Shown piece by piece: positions 25,987-35,776 of a stretch of 64,000 nt of DNA. Under the pieces are notes generated by a model. That model did no database searches and had not been told where the DNA came from. It saw only the letters and a program-made list of their open reading frames with translations. The first letter of the stretch is position 1; every line of letters begins with the position of its first letter. The translations under genes and the position numbers were made by a program. The stretch covers positions 6,262,001-6,326,000 of the forward strand of contig NZ_CP147520.1 of the NCBI RefSeq assembly GCF_037201975.1, read 5' to 3'. This DNA is from Streptomyces sp. TG1A-60. Lineage in GTDB: Bacteria > Actinomycetota > Actinomycetes > Streptomycetales > Streptomycetaceae.

Positions 25987-26084
25987 CTAGGAATCGAAGG
26001 CTCACTCCGACTCCGTGCTCACTACTTTACCGCAGCTAGGTACTCTCTTGTCAGCAGTACCCCTGCCTGGAACAAGGAGCCCAC

Positions 26085-26738
26085 GTGACCGCCCCCGAGT
26101 CGCCCCAGCCCCTCGACGCACCCCGCGACGACAAGTCGCACGTGCCTCCGCTGACGACCCGTGTCGTCATCGCCGAGGACGAGGCGTTGATCCGCCTCGA
26201 CCTGAAGGAGATGCTCGAAGAGGAGGGCTACTCCGTCGTGGGCGAGGCCGGTGACGGTGAGCAGGCCATCGAGCTGGCCCGGGAGCACCGGCCGGATCTG
26301 GTGATCCTGGATGTGAAGATGCCGAAGATGGACGGTATCTCGGCGGCGGAGAAGATCGCCGAGGAGGGTATCGCCCCGGTGTTGATGTTGACGGCCTTCT
26401 CGCAGCGGGATCTGGTCGAGCGGGCTCGGGATGCGGGTGCGATGGCGTATCTGGTGAAGCCGTTCAGTAAGAGTGATGTGGTTCCGGCGATCGAGATGGC
26501 GGTGTCTCGTTTCACGGAGTTGAAGGAGTTGGAGAAGGAGGTCGCCGACCTCACTCTGCGTCTGGAGACTCGGAAGCTGGTGGACCGGGCGAAGTCGATT
26601 CTGCAGACGGAGTACGGGTTGACGGAGCCGGCGGCGTTCCGGTGGATTCAGAAGACGTCGATGGACCGTCGGATGTCGATGCAGCAGGTGGCTGAGGCGG
26701 TCATTCAGGATGCCGACGAGAAGAAGGCGCAGAAGTAG
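26085..26738 (+). CDS. pdtaR: ANTAR-domain response regulator PdtaR
   Basis: 217 residues from GTG with AAGGAG upstream. The receiver domain (about 26-140) has the acidic pair EDE, the phospho-acceptor Asp in LVILDVKMPKMDG and the Lys in VKPFSK. A helix leads to the C-terminal ANTAR domain (about 155-210: LVDRAKSILQTEYGLTEPAAFRWIQKTSMD), which binds paired-hairpin RNA and prevents transcription termination. It partners a PdtaS-type histidine kinase that is not in this window. The ANTAR RNA targets here are unknown. Confidence 0.93.
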   Translation: MTAPESPQPLDAPRDDKSHVPPLTTRVVIAEDEALIRLDLKEMLEEEGYSVVGEAGDGEQAIELAREHRPDLVILDVKMPKMDGISAAEKIAEEGIAPVLMLTAFSQRDLVERARDAGAMAYLVKPFSKSDVVPAIEMAVSRFTELKELEKEVADLTLRLETRKLVDRAKSILQTEYGLTEPAAFRWIQKTSMDRRMSMQQVAEAVIQDADEKKAQK

Positions 26739-27199
26739 CGCGGCGGTTGGGTGGAGCCCTCGGTCCGGTCCTGCTTGGGCAGGGTGATGGCGGCTGGGGG
26801 TTTCGTGTTGTTGGCGCGGGTGTGGGTCGTGGGGGGGAGGGGGCGATCGGTGCTGTGCGGGTGGTGGTGAGGGTCGTTCCGGGGGCCTCGCGGTGGCTGG
26901 GATCGTGTTGGTTTCGTGCCTGCCTGTGGCTGTGTGGGGCGCGTCTGCGCACGTCAGGTGGCTCTTGTGTGGCTCTTGTGCGGTGTGCTGCCGGTGGCTG
27001 AGATGTTCGCTTGTCGGTCTGTGGTGTCCTGTTTCCGGCGTATGGCTGAGGTCACAGGGCGATCACACATCCGTCCGTGACCTATCCGTTCGGTTGGGCG
27101 TCCGAATACATTCCGGGCACACCGCACGTGTGGGTGGTGTCGGAGCAGGGGATGACGTTTCTTCTGCCGGGAGGATCGTTCGCGCCAGGGAGTCCTTAC
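26739..27199. other. pdtaR-livK intergenic region with a wide inverted repeat
   Basis: About 460 bases, T/G-rich on the plus strand compared with flanking genes. No supported coding region is seen. AGGTCAC at 27049-27055 and GTGACCT at 27077-27083 form a 7-bp inverted repeat 21 bases apart, a possible operator for livK. The spacing would place both half-sites on one DNA face. Confidence 0.45.
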
Positions 27200-28363
27200 G
27201 TGCTGAACAAGACCATCGTCAGGCTGGCCATTCCGGTGGCCGTGGGAGCGTTGGCGCTGACCGGTTGTGGCGGTGGCGGCTCGGGTAGTGGTGACGGCGC
27301 TCTGAAGATAGCCTTCCAGGGCCCGCTTTCGGGTGACAATGTCGCACTGGGCGAGAACATGCAGAACGGTGTTCAGCTGGCCATTGAGCAGGCCAATGCG
27401 GGTGGTGACCTCGACTTCGAGCTCGAGTACGTCGCGGCGGACGACCAGGGTCTGCCGGACAAGGCGCCGGCTGCCGCGCAGAAGCTGATCGACGACGAGA
27501 GTGTCGTCGCGGTTGTCGGTCCTGCTTTCTCGGGTGCGACCATCTCGTCTTCGCCGCTGTATGCGGAGTCGGGGCTGGTGACGGTGTCGCCGTCGGCGAC
27601 GAACCCGACCATCACGGAAGCGGCGAACGGATTCACCAGTTTCCTGCGTGGTGTGCCCAACGACAACATGCAGGGTAAGGCCATGGCCGACTTCTTCGTG
27701 AAGGAGATCGAGGCCAAGAAGGTCTACCTGATCGACGACAAGACCGACTATGGAGTGGGGCTGGCCGGGGTTGCCGAGGAGAACCTCAGGGCCGCGGGCG
27801 TCGAGGTCGTGAAGAAGAGCGTTCCGGCGAAGACGCCGGACTACAGCGCCACGGCCAAGGACGTCGTGAACTCCAAGGCCGATGCGCTGATCTACGCGGG
27901 TTACTACCAGGACCTGTCACCGTTCGCGAAGAAGCTGAAGGAGGCGGGCTACAAGGGCGCCGGTATCTCGGGTGACGGCTCCAACGACGCCAAGTTCGTC
28001 GAGCTCGCCGGTGACTCCTCCGAGAACTGGTACCTGACCTGCCCCTGCACGGACTCGACCGTGGAGGAGGGGACGAAGAAGTTCGCGGAGGACTACGAGA
28101 AGAAGTTCAACCGCGCTCCGGGTACGTACTCGGCTGAGGCGTACGACATCACCAACATGGTGATCGAGGAGATCAAGAAGACGGGTGCCGACGTCGAGCG
28201 TGAGGCGCTTCGTGATGCTCTCGCCAAGGCCTCGTACAAGGGTCTGACCAAGACCTTCTCGTTCGGTGAGAACGGCGAGTTCAAGGGTGAGGACGTCTTC
28301 ATCTATCAGGTGAAGAGCGGCAAGATCGACTACCAGGGCAACGTCAAGGACCTGGTCGGCTGA
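27200..28363 (+). CDS. livK: Branched-chain amino-acid ABC transporter, substrate-binding lipoprotein
   Basis: 387 residues from GTG 27200, which has AGGGAG seven bases upstream. Starting here gives a proper lipoprotein signal (NKTIVRLAIPVAVGALALTGC, lipobox LTGC, Cys23). The open frame continues further upstream, but that part is not signal-like. The mature part is a type I periplasmic-binding fold: KIAFQGPLSGDNVALGENMQ, then VVAVVGPAFSGATIS and GAGISGDGSND. It captures Leu/Ile/Val or related amino acids outside the membrane for LivHMGF. A strong hairpin separates it from livH. Confidence 0.92.
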   Translation: MLNKTIVRLAIPVAVGALALTGCGGGGSGSGDGALKIAFQGPLSGDNVALGENMQNGVQLAIEQANAGGDLDFELEYVAADDQGLPDKAPAAAQKLIDDESVVAVVGPAFSGATISSSPLYAESGLVTVSPSATNPTITEAANGFTSFLRGVPNDNMQGKAMADFFVKEIEAKKVYLIDDKTDYGVGLAGVAEENLRAAGVEVVKKSVPAKTPDYSATAKDVVNSKADALIYAGYYQDLSPFAKKLKEAGYKGAGISGDGSNDAKFVELAGDSSENWYLTCPCTDSTVEEGTKKFAEDYEKKFNRAPGTYSAEAYDITNMVIEEIKKTGADVEREALRDALAKASYKGLTKTFSFGENGEFKGEDVFIYQVKSGKIDYQGNVKDLVG

Positions 28364-28391
28364 GGCCGGGGCGCTAGCGGCTGACGCCAGC

Positions 28392-28434
28392 GACGTGGGG
28401 CCGGGAGGCAGTGGTCACCTCCCGGCCCCACGTC
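28392..28434 (+). terminator. Intercistronic hairpin between livK and livH
   Basis: GACGTGGGGCCGGGAGG (28392-28408) pairs perfectly over 17 bp with CCTCCCGGCCCCACGTC (28418-28434), with a 9-base loop. It lies about 30 bases after the livK stop and 100 bases before livH. It may act as a partial terminator or stabiliser so that more binding protein than permease is made. Confidence 0.75.
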
Positions 28435-28536
28435 TGCGAGGGGCGCGGTCGCCGTCTGGTCCGAAATGTTCCACTGCGGGTCGCTCTCGCCCACGAGCGC
28501 AGCGGCTTGCCCGGTTCCCACGAGGAAGTCTGCTCC

Positions 28537-29460
28537 ATGTCCCTTCAGGAATTCTGGGACTATCTCGTCCTAGGGTTGATGCTCGGCTCTTTGTATGCCG
28601 TCATCGCTATCGGCTACACCCTTGTTTACGGTGTGCTGCAGCTCATCAACTTCGCGCACAGCGAGGTGTTCATGATGGGCGCGTACGGCAGTCTTGTCGT
28701 CCTTACTCTTGTCGATCCGGGGGACAGTCCGTCGGCGCTGGCCTCGATCGGGTTCGTCGCGTTGGCGATGGCGGGTTCGGCGTTGTTCGGTGGTGTCACG
28801 GCGTATGGTCTGGAGAAGGTCGCGTACCGGCCGTTGCGTCGACGTGGTGCGCCGCGTCTGATCTTTCTGATCACGGCGATCGGTGCTTCGTTCTTTCTTT
28901 ACAATCTGGCGGGCAAGCTGTTCGGTCGTGATCCGCTGCCGTTGCCGGAGATGTACGAGAACAAGCCGGTGTTCACTCTTTTCGGTGCCGGCGTGAATGT
29001 CACTCAGCTGCTTCAGTTCACGACGGCCGTGGTGATGATGATCGCTCTCGATCTGGTCGTGAACCGTACGAAGCTCGGCAAGGGTATTCGGGCGGTCGCG
29101 CAGGACGCCGAGGTGGCGGGTCTGATGGGTGTGGACATCGACAAGGTGATCTCCCGTACCTTCATCATCGGTGGTGTGTTGGGTGGTGTGGCGGGTTTCT
29201 TGTTCGCCAACCTCAATCAGGCCTCGTACACGATGGGTTTCATACCCGGTATCACCGCGTTCGCGGCGGCTGTTGTGGGCGGTATCGGAAACATTCGTGG
29301 CGCGATGTTGGGCGGTGTTCTCATCGGCCTGGTGGAGACGATGACGGTGCCGTTGCTCGGTGACGAGTGGCGGAGTGTGTCGGCGATGGTCGTTCTGATT
29401 CTGGTGCTGATGTTCCGTCCGGTGGGCATCCTCGGTGAGCGAGTGGGGAGGGCGGCATGA
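28537..29460 (+). CDS. livH: Branched-chain amino-acid ABC permease LivH
   Basis: 307 residues from ATG 28537 (CGAGGAAG upstream). About eight membrane helices. Family marks are SLYAVIAIGYTLVYGVLQLINFAHSEVFMMGAYG at the N-terminus and GKGIRAVAQDAEVAGLMGVDIDKVI, the EAA-like loop that docks on the ATPases. It forms the channel with LivM. The livM start overlaps its stop by four bases. Confidence 0.93.
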   Translation: MSLQEFWDYLVLGLMLGSLYAVIAIGYTLVYGVLQLINFAHSEVFMMGAYGSLVVLTLVDPGDSPSALASIGFVALAMAGSALFGGVTAYGLEKVAYRPLRRRGAPRLIFLITAIGASFFLYNLAGKLFGRDPLPLPEMYENKPVFTLFGAGVNVTQLLQFTTAVVMMIALDLVVNRTKLGKGIRAVAQDAEVAGLMGVDIDKVISRTFIIGGVLGGVAGFLFANLNQASYTMGFIPGITAFAAAVVGGIGNIRGAMLGGVLIGLVETMTVPLLGDEWRSVSAMVVLILVLMFRPVGILGERVGRAA

Positions 29461-30854
29461 GTGTCGCGGAGACCTCCAGGGATCTGACTCCGTCGGAGGC
29501 GGGCAAGTTGCGTCGTACGGCGTGGTATCAACAGCCGCGGTTCACCCGGTTGTGGGCGATGGTGGCGCTGGGTGTGCTGCTGGCGCTGGTGACGGGTGAG
29601 CAGGGCAACACGCGGGACATCTTCTTCTCGGTCAGGTCGACGTTCACCGGCGGTGGCCTGTGGGTCTGCCTGGGCCTGACGGTGGGTGTGTGGGCGCTGC
29701 GCGAGTTCGCCGGGGAGCCCCTGAGGGGTGTTGTGGCGAAGGAGAGAGCGAAGGCGGACGCGGGTGGTCCGCTCGGTGGGGCGCGGACGTGGGTGCGGGC
29801 GGCGCGGGCGCGGGTGCAGGCGGACAAGCGGCTGCGCTGGGGTCTGTTGCTGCTGGTCGTGGTGTTGGCGCTGGTGATTCCGTCCGGTCTGGAGCGGTAT
29901 TGGCAGACGGTGCTGGTGGACCAGATCGCCATCTTCGTTCTGCTGGCGATCGGCCTGAACGTGGTCATCGGGTGGGCGGGTCTGCTGGATCTCGGGTTCT
30001 TCGCCTTCTTCGCGGTGGGTGCGTACTCGACGGCGTACTGGACCGGGCATCTGCCGGTCGAGCCTCCGATGGTGCTGAACAACTTCTGGGTGATCCCGAT
30101 CGCGGTGGTGACCTGTCTGATCACGGGTGTGTTGCTGGGCGCGCCGACGCTGCGTCTGCGCGGTGACTATCTGGCGATCGTCACTCTGGGCTTCCACGAG
30201 ATCATCTATCTGGTGGCTAAGAACGCCGATGGTCTGACGGGTGGCCCGCAGGGTGCGCGGTTGATTCCGGACTTCTCGATCGATTTCGCCGGGATCGACT
30301 ACAAGTGGTCGATCGACCCGCTGCCTTACTGGTATCTGCTGGTCTTCTTCATCGTGATCGTGATCGTCCTGTTCTCGCGGCTGGAGCACTCCCGGGTGGG
30401 GCGGGCGTGGACGGCGATCCGTGAGGACGAGATCGCGGCGGCGGCGAACGGCGTGGACACGGTGCGGTTCAAGTTGATGGCGTTCGCGATCGGCGCTTCG
30501 ACGTCGGGTGTCGCGGGTGTGGTGTTCACCAGTAAGTACGGGTACATCAACCCGGAGGTGTTTCCGCTGCTCCAGTCGATCCTGGTGCTGGCCTATGTCA
30601 TCTTCGGTGGGATGGGCTCGATTCCGGGTGTGCTGATCGGTGCCGCGTCGCTGGTGTGGTTGCCGGAGGTGCTGAAGGACTACGTGGACCCGTCGGACCG
30701 GTACATGTACCTGGGTGCGCTGCTTGTGATCATGATGATTTACCGGCCGCAGGGTGTCTGGCCTTCTCGTCGTCGTCAGCGTGAGCTGAGGATGGCCGAG
30801 GAGGGTGTCGGGGATGCGGATGCGATGTCCGAGCCGGCGGGAGGCAGGTTCTGA
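29457..30854 (+). CDS. livM: Branched-chain amino-acid ABC permease LivM
   Basis: 465 residues, longer than E. coli LivM because of an extra N-terminal membrane region and a basic linker (about residues 85-125: KERAKADAGG, then RAARARVQADKRLRWG). The permease core is clear: GLNVVIGWAGLLDLGFFAFFAVGAY, LRGDYLAIVTLGFHEI and the ATPase-docking loop GRAWTAIREDEIAAAANGVD. It starts within the livH stop and its own stop overlaps livG (TGATG). The basic, charged C-terminus is cytosolic. Confidence 0.92.
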   Translation: MSVAETSRDLTPSEAGKLRRTAWYQQPRFTRLWAMVALGVLLALVTGEQGNTRDIFFSVRSTFTGGGLWVCLGLTVGVWALREFAGEPLRGVVAKERAKADAGGPLGGARTWVRAARARVQADKRLRWGLLLLVVVLALVIPSGLERYWQTVLVDQIAIFVLLAIGLNVVIGWAGLLDLGFFAFFAVGAYSTAYWTGHLPVEPPMVLNNFWVIPIAVVTCLITGVLLGAPTLRLRGDYLAIVTLGFHEIIYLVAKNADGLTGGPQGARLIPDFSIDFAGIDYKWSIDPLPYWYLLVFFIVIVIVLFSRLEHSRVGRAWTAIREDEIAAAANGVDTVRFKLMAFAIGASTSGVAGVVFTSKYGYINPEVFPLLQSILVLAYVIFGGMGSIPGVLIGAASLVWLPEVLKDYVDPSDRYMYLGALLVIMMIYRPQGVWPSRRRQRELRMAEEGVGDADAMSEPAGGRF

Positions 30855-31768
30855 TGACCACTGATGTGACGAGCGAGCCGACCGCGGCTCCCGGGCCCGC
30901 GTCCGGCGACGCGGAACTGGTGTTGCAGACGTCGGGTGTGACTCTGCGGTTCGGCGGGCTGACCTGCTTGGACCATGTTGATCTGGGGATGCGGCGGGGT
31001 GAGATCCTGGCCGTTATCGGTCCGAACGGGGCGGGCAAGACGTCGCTGTTCAACTCGCTCACGGGCGCCTACACCCCGCAGGAAGGCAAGATAGTCTTCC
31101 GGCCGAAGGGCGGCGGCGAGAAGTCCCTGCTGGGCAGCAAGCCGCATGTCGTCAACCGGCTGGGTGTGGCCCGTACGTTCCAGAACATCCGGTTGTTCTC
31201 GGCGCTCACGGCGTTGGAGAACGTGAAGATCGCGGCGGAGACCCGGCTGAAGGCGGGTCCGGTCTCGATCATGCTGGGGTTGCCGAACGCGCGCAGGGCC
31301 GAGCGGCTGAGTGACGAGCGGGCGCACCGGCTGCTCAGGTTCGTCGGTCTGGAGGGCAAGCTCAACGAGATCGCGGGCAGCCTTTCCTACGGAGATCAGC
31401 GCAGCCTGGAGATCGCGCGGGCGTTGGCCACCGACCCGCAGGTTCTGCTTCTGGACGAGCCGGCGGCGGGCACGAACCCGACGGAGAAGCTGGAGTTGGA
31501 GCAGCTGATCCGCCGTATCAATACCGAACTGGGCGTGAGTGTGCTGCTGATCGAGCACGACATGCGGTTGGTGATGTCGGTGGCGGACCGCGTGCTGGTG
31601 CTCAACTTCGGCAAGAAGATCGCCGAGGGGACGCCCGGTGAGGTGCAGCAGCATCCGGCCGTGATCGAGGCCTATCTCGGTTCCTCCGCGGAGGACGCGG
31701 CGGTGGTCCAGGAGATCATCGCCGAGCATGAGCACCAGTCGGCGGCGGACGCGGAGGACGGCCAGTGA
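30854..31768 (+). CDS. livG: Branched-chain amino-acid ABC ATPase LivG
   Basis: 304 residues. Walker A GPNGAGKT at 56-63, signature LSYGDQRSLEIARAL, Walker B VLLLDEPAAG and switch His in LLIEHDMRLVMSVADRV. It has the C-terminal extension typical of LivG after IAEGTPGEVQQHPAVIEAYLG. The start shares one base with the livM stop, and livF starts within its last codons (GTGA). It hydrolyses ATP to drive branched-chain amino-acid uptake. Confidence 0.94.
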   Translation: MTTDVTSEPTAAPGPASGDAELVLQTSGVTLRFGGLTCLDHVDLGMRRGEILAVIGPNGAGKTSLFNSLTGAYTPQEGKIVFRPKGGGEKSLLGSKPHVVNRLGVARTFQNIRLFSALTALENVKIAAETRLKAGPVSIMLGLPNARRAERLSDERAHRLLRFVGLEGKLNEIAGSLSYGDQRSLEIARALATDPQVLLLDEPAAGTNPTEKLELEQLIRRINTELGVSVLLIEHDMRLVMSVADRVLVLNFGKKIAEGTPGEVQQHPAVIEAYLGSSAEDAAVVQEIIAEHEHQSAADAEDGQ

Positions 31769-32532
31769 GCACGACCACGGATGTGGAGAAGAAGCCGGGC
31801 GGTGCCGAGGGCGCGGGTGGCACGCTGCTCGAACTCAAGGGTCTGCGGGTGTCGTACGGCGCCATCGAGGCGATCAAGGGTATCGATCTGACGGTGGCCG
31901 AGGGCGAGATCGTGGCTCTGCTCGGTGGTAACGGCGCGGGCAAGACTACGACGTTGCGTACCATCTCCGGCATGCTGCAGCCGCGTCAGGGCGAGGTCTG
32001 CCTGCGTGGTCAGCGGATCGACGGCATCAAGTCGCACGAGTTGGTGCAGTTCGGTGTCGGGCATGTGCCTGAGGGGCGGCGGGTGTTCGCGACGATGTCG
32101 GTGCGCGAGAACCTGGAGATGGGCGCGTACCGTTTCAAGTCGGTGGACTCCGCTGACATGGACCGGGTGTTCAAGCTCTTCCCTCGGCTCGCGGAGCGGC
32201 GTTCGCAGCAGGCGGGCACCTTGTCCGGTGGCGAGCAGCAGATGCTGGCGATCGGGCGGGCTCTGATGAGTCGGCCGGAGTTGTTGTTGCTGGACGAGCC
32301 GTCGATGGGTCTGGCGCCGCTGATCGTGCAGCAGATCTTCGAGATCGTCCAGGAGATCAACGAGCAGGGCACGACGGTGTTGCTGGTGGAGCAGAACGCG
32401 ACCCAGGCGCTGGGGCTGGCGAACCGGGGTTATGTCCTGGAGACGGGGTCGATCGCGATGTCGGGCGATGCTCAGGGGCTGCTGGCGGATCCCCGGATCC
32501 GGGCTGCGTACCTTGGCGAGGGCGCGGCCTGA
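31765..32532 (+). CDS. livF: Branched-chain amino-acid ABC ATPase LivF
   Basis: 255 residues from a GTG overlapping livG. Walker A GGNGAGKT at 54-61, signature LSGGEQQMLAIGRAL, Walker B LLLLDEPSMGLAP and switch His replaced by Gln (LLVEQNATQAL), as is normal for LivF. The last gene of livKHMGF. A strong TTCG hairpin terminator follows 26 bases later. Confidence 0.94.
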   Translation: MSTTTDVEKKPGGAEGAGGTLLELKGLRVSYGAIEAIKGIDLTVAEGEIVALLGGNGAGKTTTLRTISGMLQPRQGEVCLRGQRIDGIKSHELVQFGVGHVPEGRRVFATMSVRENLEMGAYRFKSVDSADMDRVFKLFPRLAERRSQQAGTLSGGEQQMLAIGRALMSRPELLLLDEPSMGLAPLIVQQIFEIVQEINEQGTTVLLVEQNATQALGLANRGYVLETGSIAMSGDAQGLLADPRIRAAYLGEGAA

Positions 32533-32557
32533 GGCTTCTGGCCGACGGTGCGTGGCG

Positions 32558-32589
32558 GGAGCCGGGAGGCCTTCGGGCTTCCCGGCTCC
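32558..32589 (+). terminator. Terminator after livF
   Basis: A 14-bp stem (GGAGCCGGGAGGCC with GGCTTCCCGGCTCC, one G-T pair) is closed by a TTCG tetraloop and followed by GGTTGTTTCC. It is placed to end the liv operon. Confidence 0.85.
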
Positions 32590-32695
32590 GGTTGTTTCCA
32601 GGACTCGCCGGTGGCTGGTTCGGGGGAGTGGAGGTTCGTCCTGCGGGGGTGGGGTCACCGTGTGATCGCCGTGCGGGTCGGCATGTGTGCCGTGA

Positions 32696-33196
32696 TCACC
32701 TCGATTGCCGCTCCTGATGTGCGTCGGCCGGTTCGGGAAGGGGCCCGCTGTCCCGTAGCAGACACGTCAGGCGTGCGGTGCACACCCGCTTGCCGGTCTC
32801 GTCGCTGATGACGATCTCGTAGGTCGCCGTCGAGCGCCCGCGGTGCAACGGTGTGGCGACACCGGTCACCAGCCCGGACCGGGCGCCCCGGTGGTGCGTG
32901 CAGTTCAGGTCGACCCCTACGGCGATCTTGGAGCTGCCCGCGTGCAGCATGGAGCCGACCGATCCCAGTGTCTCCGCGAGGACGGCGGACGCGCCGCCGT
33001 GCAGCAGCCCGTACGGCTGGGTGTTGCCCTCGACCGGCATGGTGCCGACGACGCGGTCCGCCGAGGCCTCCACGATCCGCACGCCCATCCGGGTCCCCAG
33101 GTGGCCCGCGGAGAACATGGCGACCAGGTCGATACCGAGGACCGCGTACTCGTCGATGACCTCTTGCGGGAACTTCACGTGGTGCTGCTCGCCCAT
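32696..33196 (-). CDS. Hotdog-fold thioesterase, PaaI-like
   Basis: 166 residues from ATG 33196 (CGGAG upstream). The hotdog fold has the motif YGLLHGGASAVLAETLGSV, with His66-Gly-Gly and the likely catalytic acid Glu75. It ends with STATYEIVISDETGKRVCTARLTCLL. Such proteins hydrolyse aryl- or acyl-CoA thioesters in the cytosol. A 24-bp perfect palindrome lies 53 bases upstream of the start and may be its operator. The gene is transcribed toward the livF terminator. Confidence 0.85.
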   Translation of the reverse strand: MGEQHHVKFPQEVIDEYAVLGIDLVAMFSAGHLGTRMGVRIVEASADRVVGTMPVEGNTQPYGLLHGGASAVLAETLGSVGSMLHAGSSKIAVGVDLNCTHHRGARSGLVTGVATPLHRGRSTATYEIVISDETGKRVCTARLTCLLRDSGPLPEPADAHQERQSR

Positions 33197-33248
33197 GGGG
33201 CTCCGTTCGTCGTCGGTCGCGTTGCGCCGCCGGCGGTCGTACGCCGGC

Positions 33249-33264
33249 CCGACTGAGCGAACGC

Positions 33265-33272
<8 letters not shown>
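33249..33272. promoter_or_regulatory. 24-bp perfect palindrome upstream of the thioesterase gene
   Basis: CCGACTGAGCG-AA-CGCTCAGTCGG, with 11-bp arms. It overlaps the stop codon of the upstream molybdopterin oxidoreductase. The core TGAGCGnnCGCTCA looks like a TetR-family operator. A role as a terminator is possible, but the two-base spacer is too short for a hairpin loop. Confidence 0.6.
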
Positions 33273-35544
<2,272 letters not shown>

Positions 35545-35776
35545 AGCTGCTCCCCATTCGCGGACATGTGCCTGTGGGCGTGAGGGTACGACTCCCGATC
35601 CTCGCACGTGTCACCGACAACGGCCGAGGCCGGTCGGCCCCGCTCCCCGGGGCGAGCTCCTTGCCTCCGCCTGTGCCGTCCCGGAGCGCTGTCCCGGCCC
35701 TTCGGGCGATATCCCGGCCGGCCCTCGACCCGTCCCTGGGGTCCGGGTGTCAGTGGCACGTGGCAGGATCGGGTCC

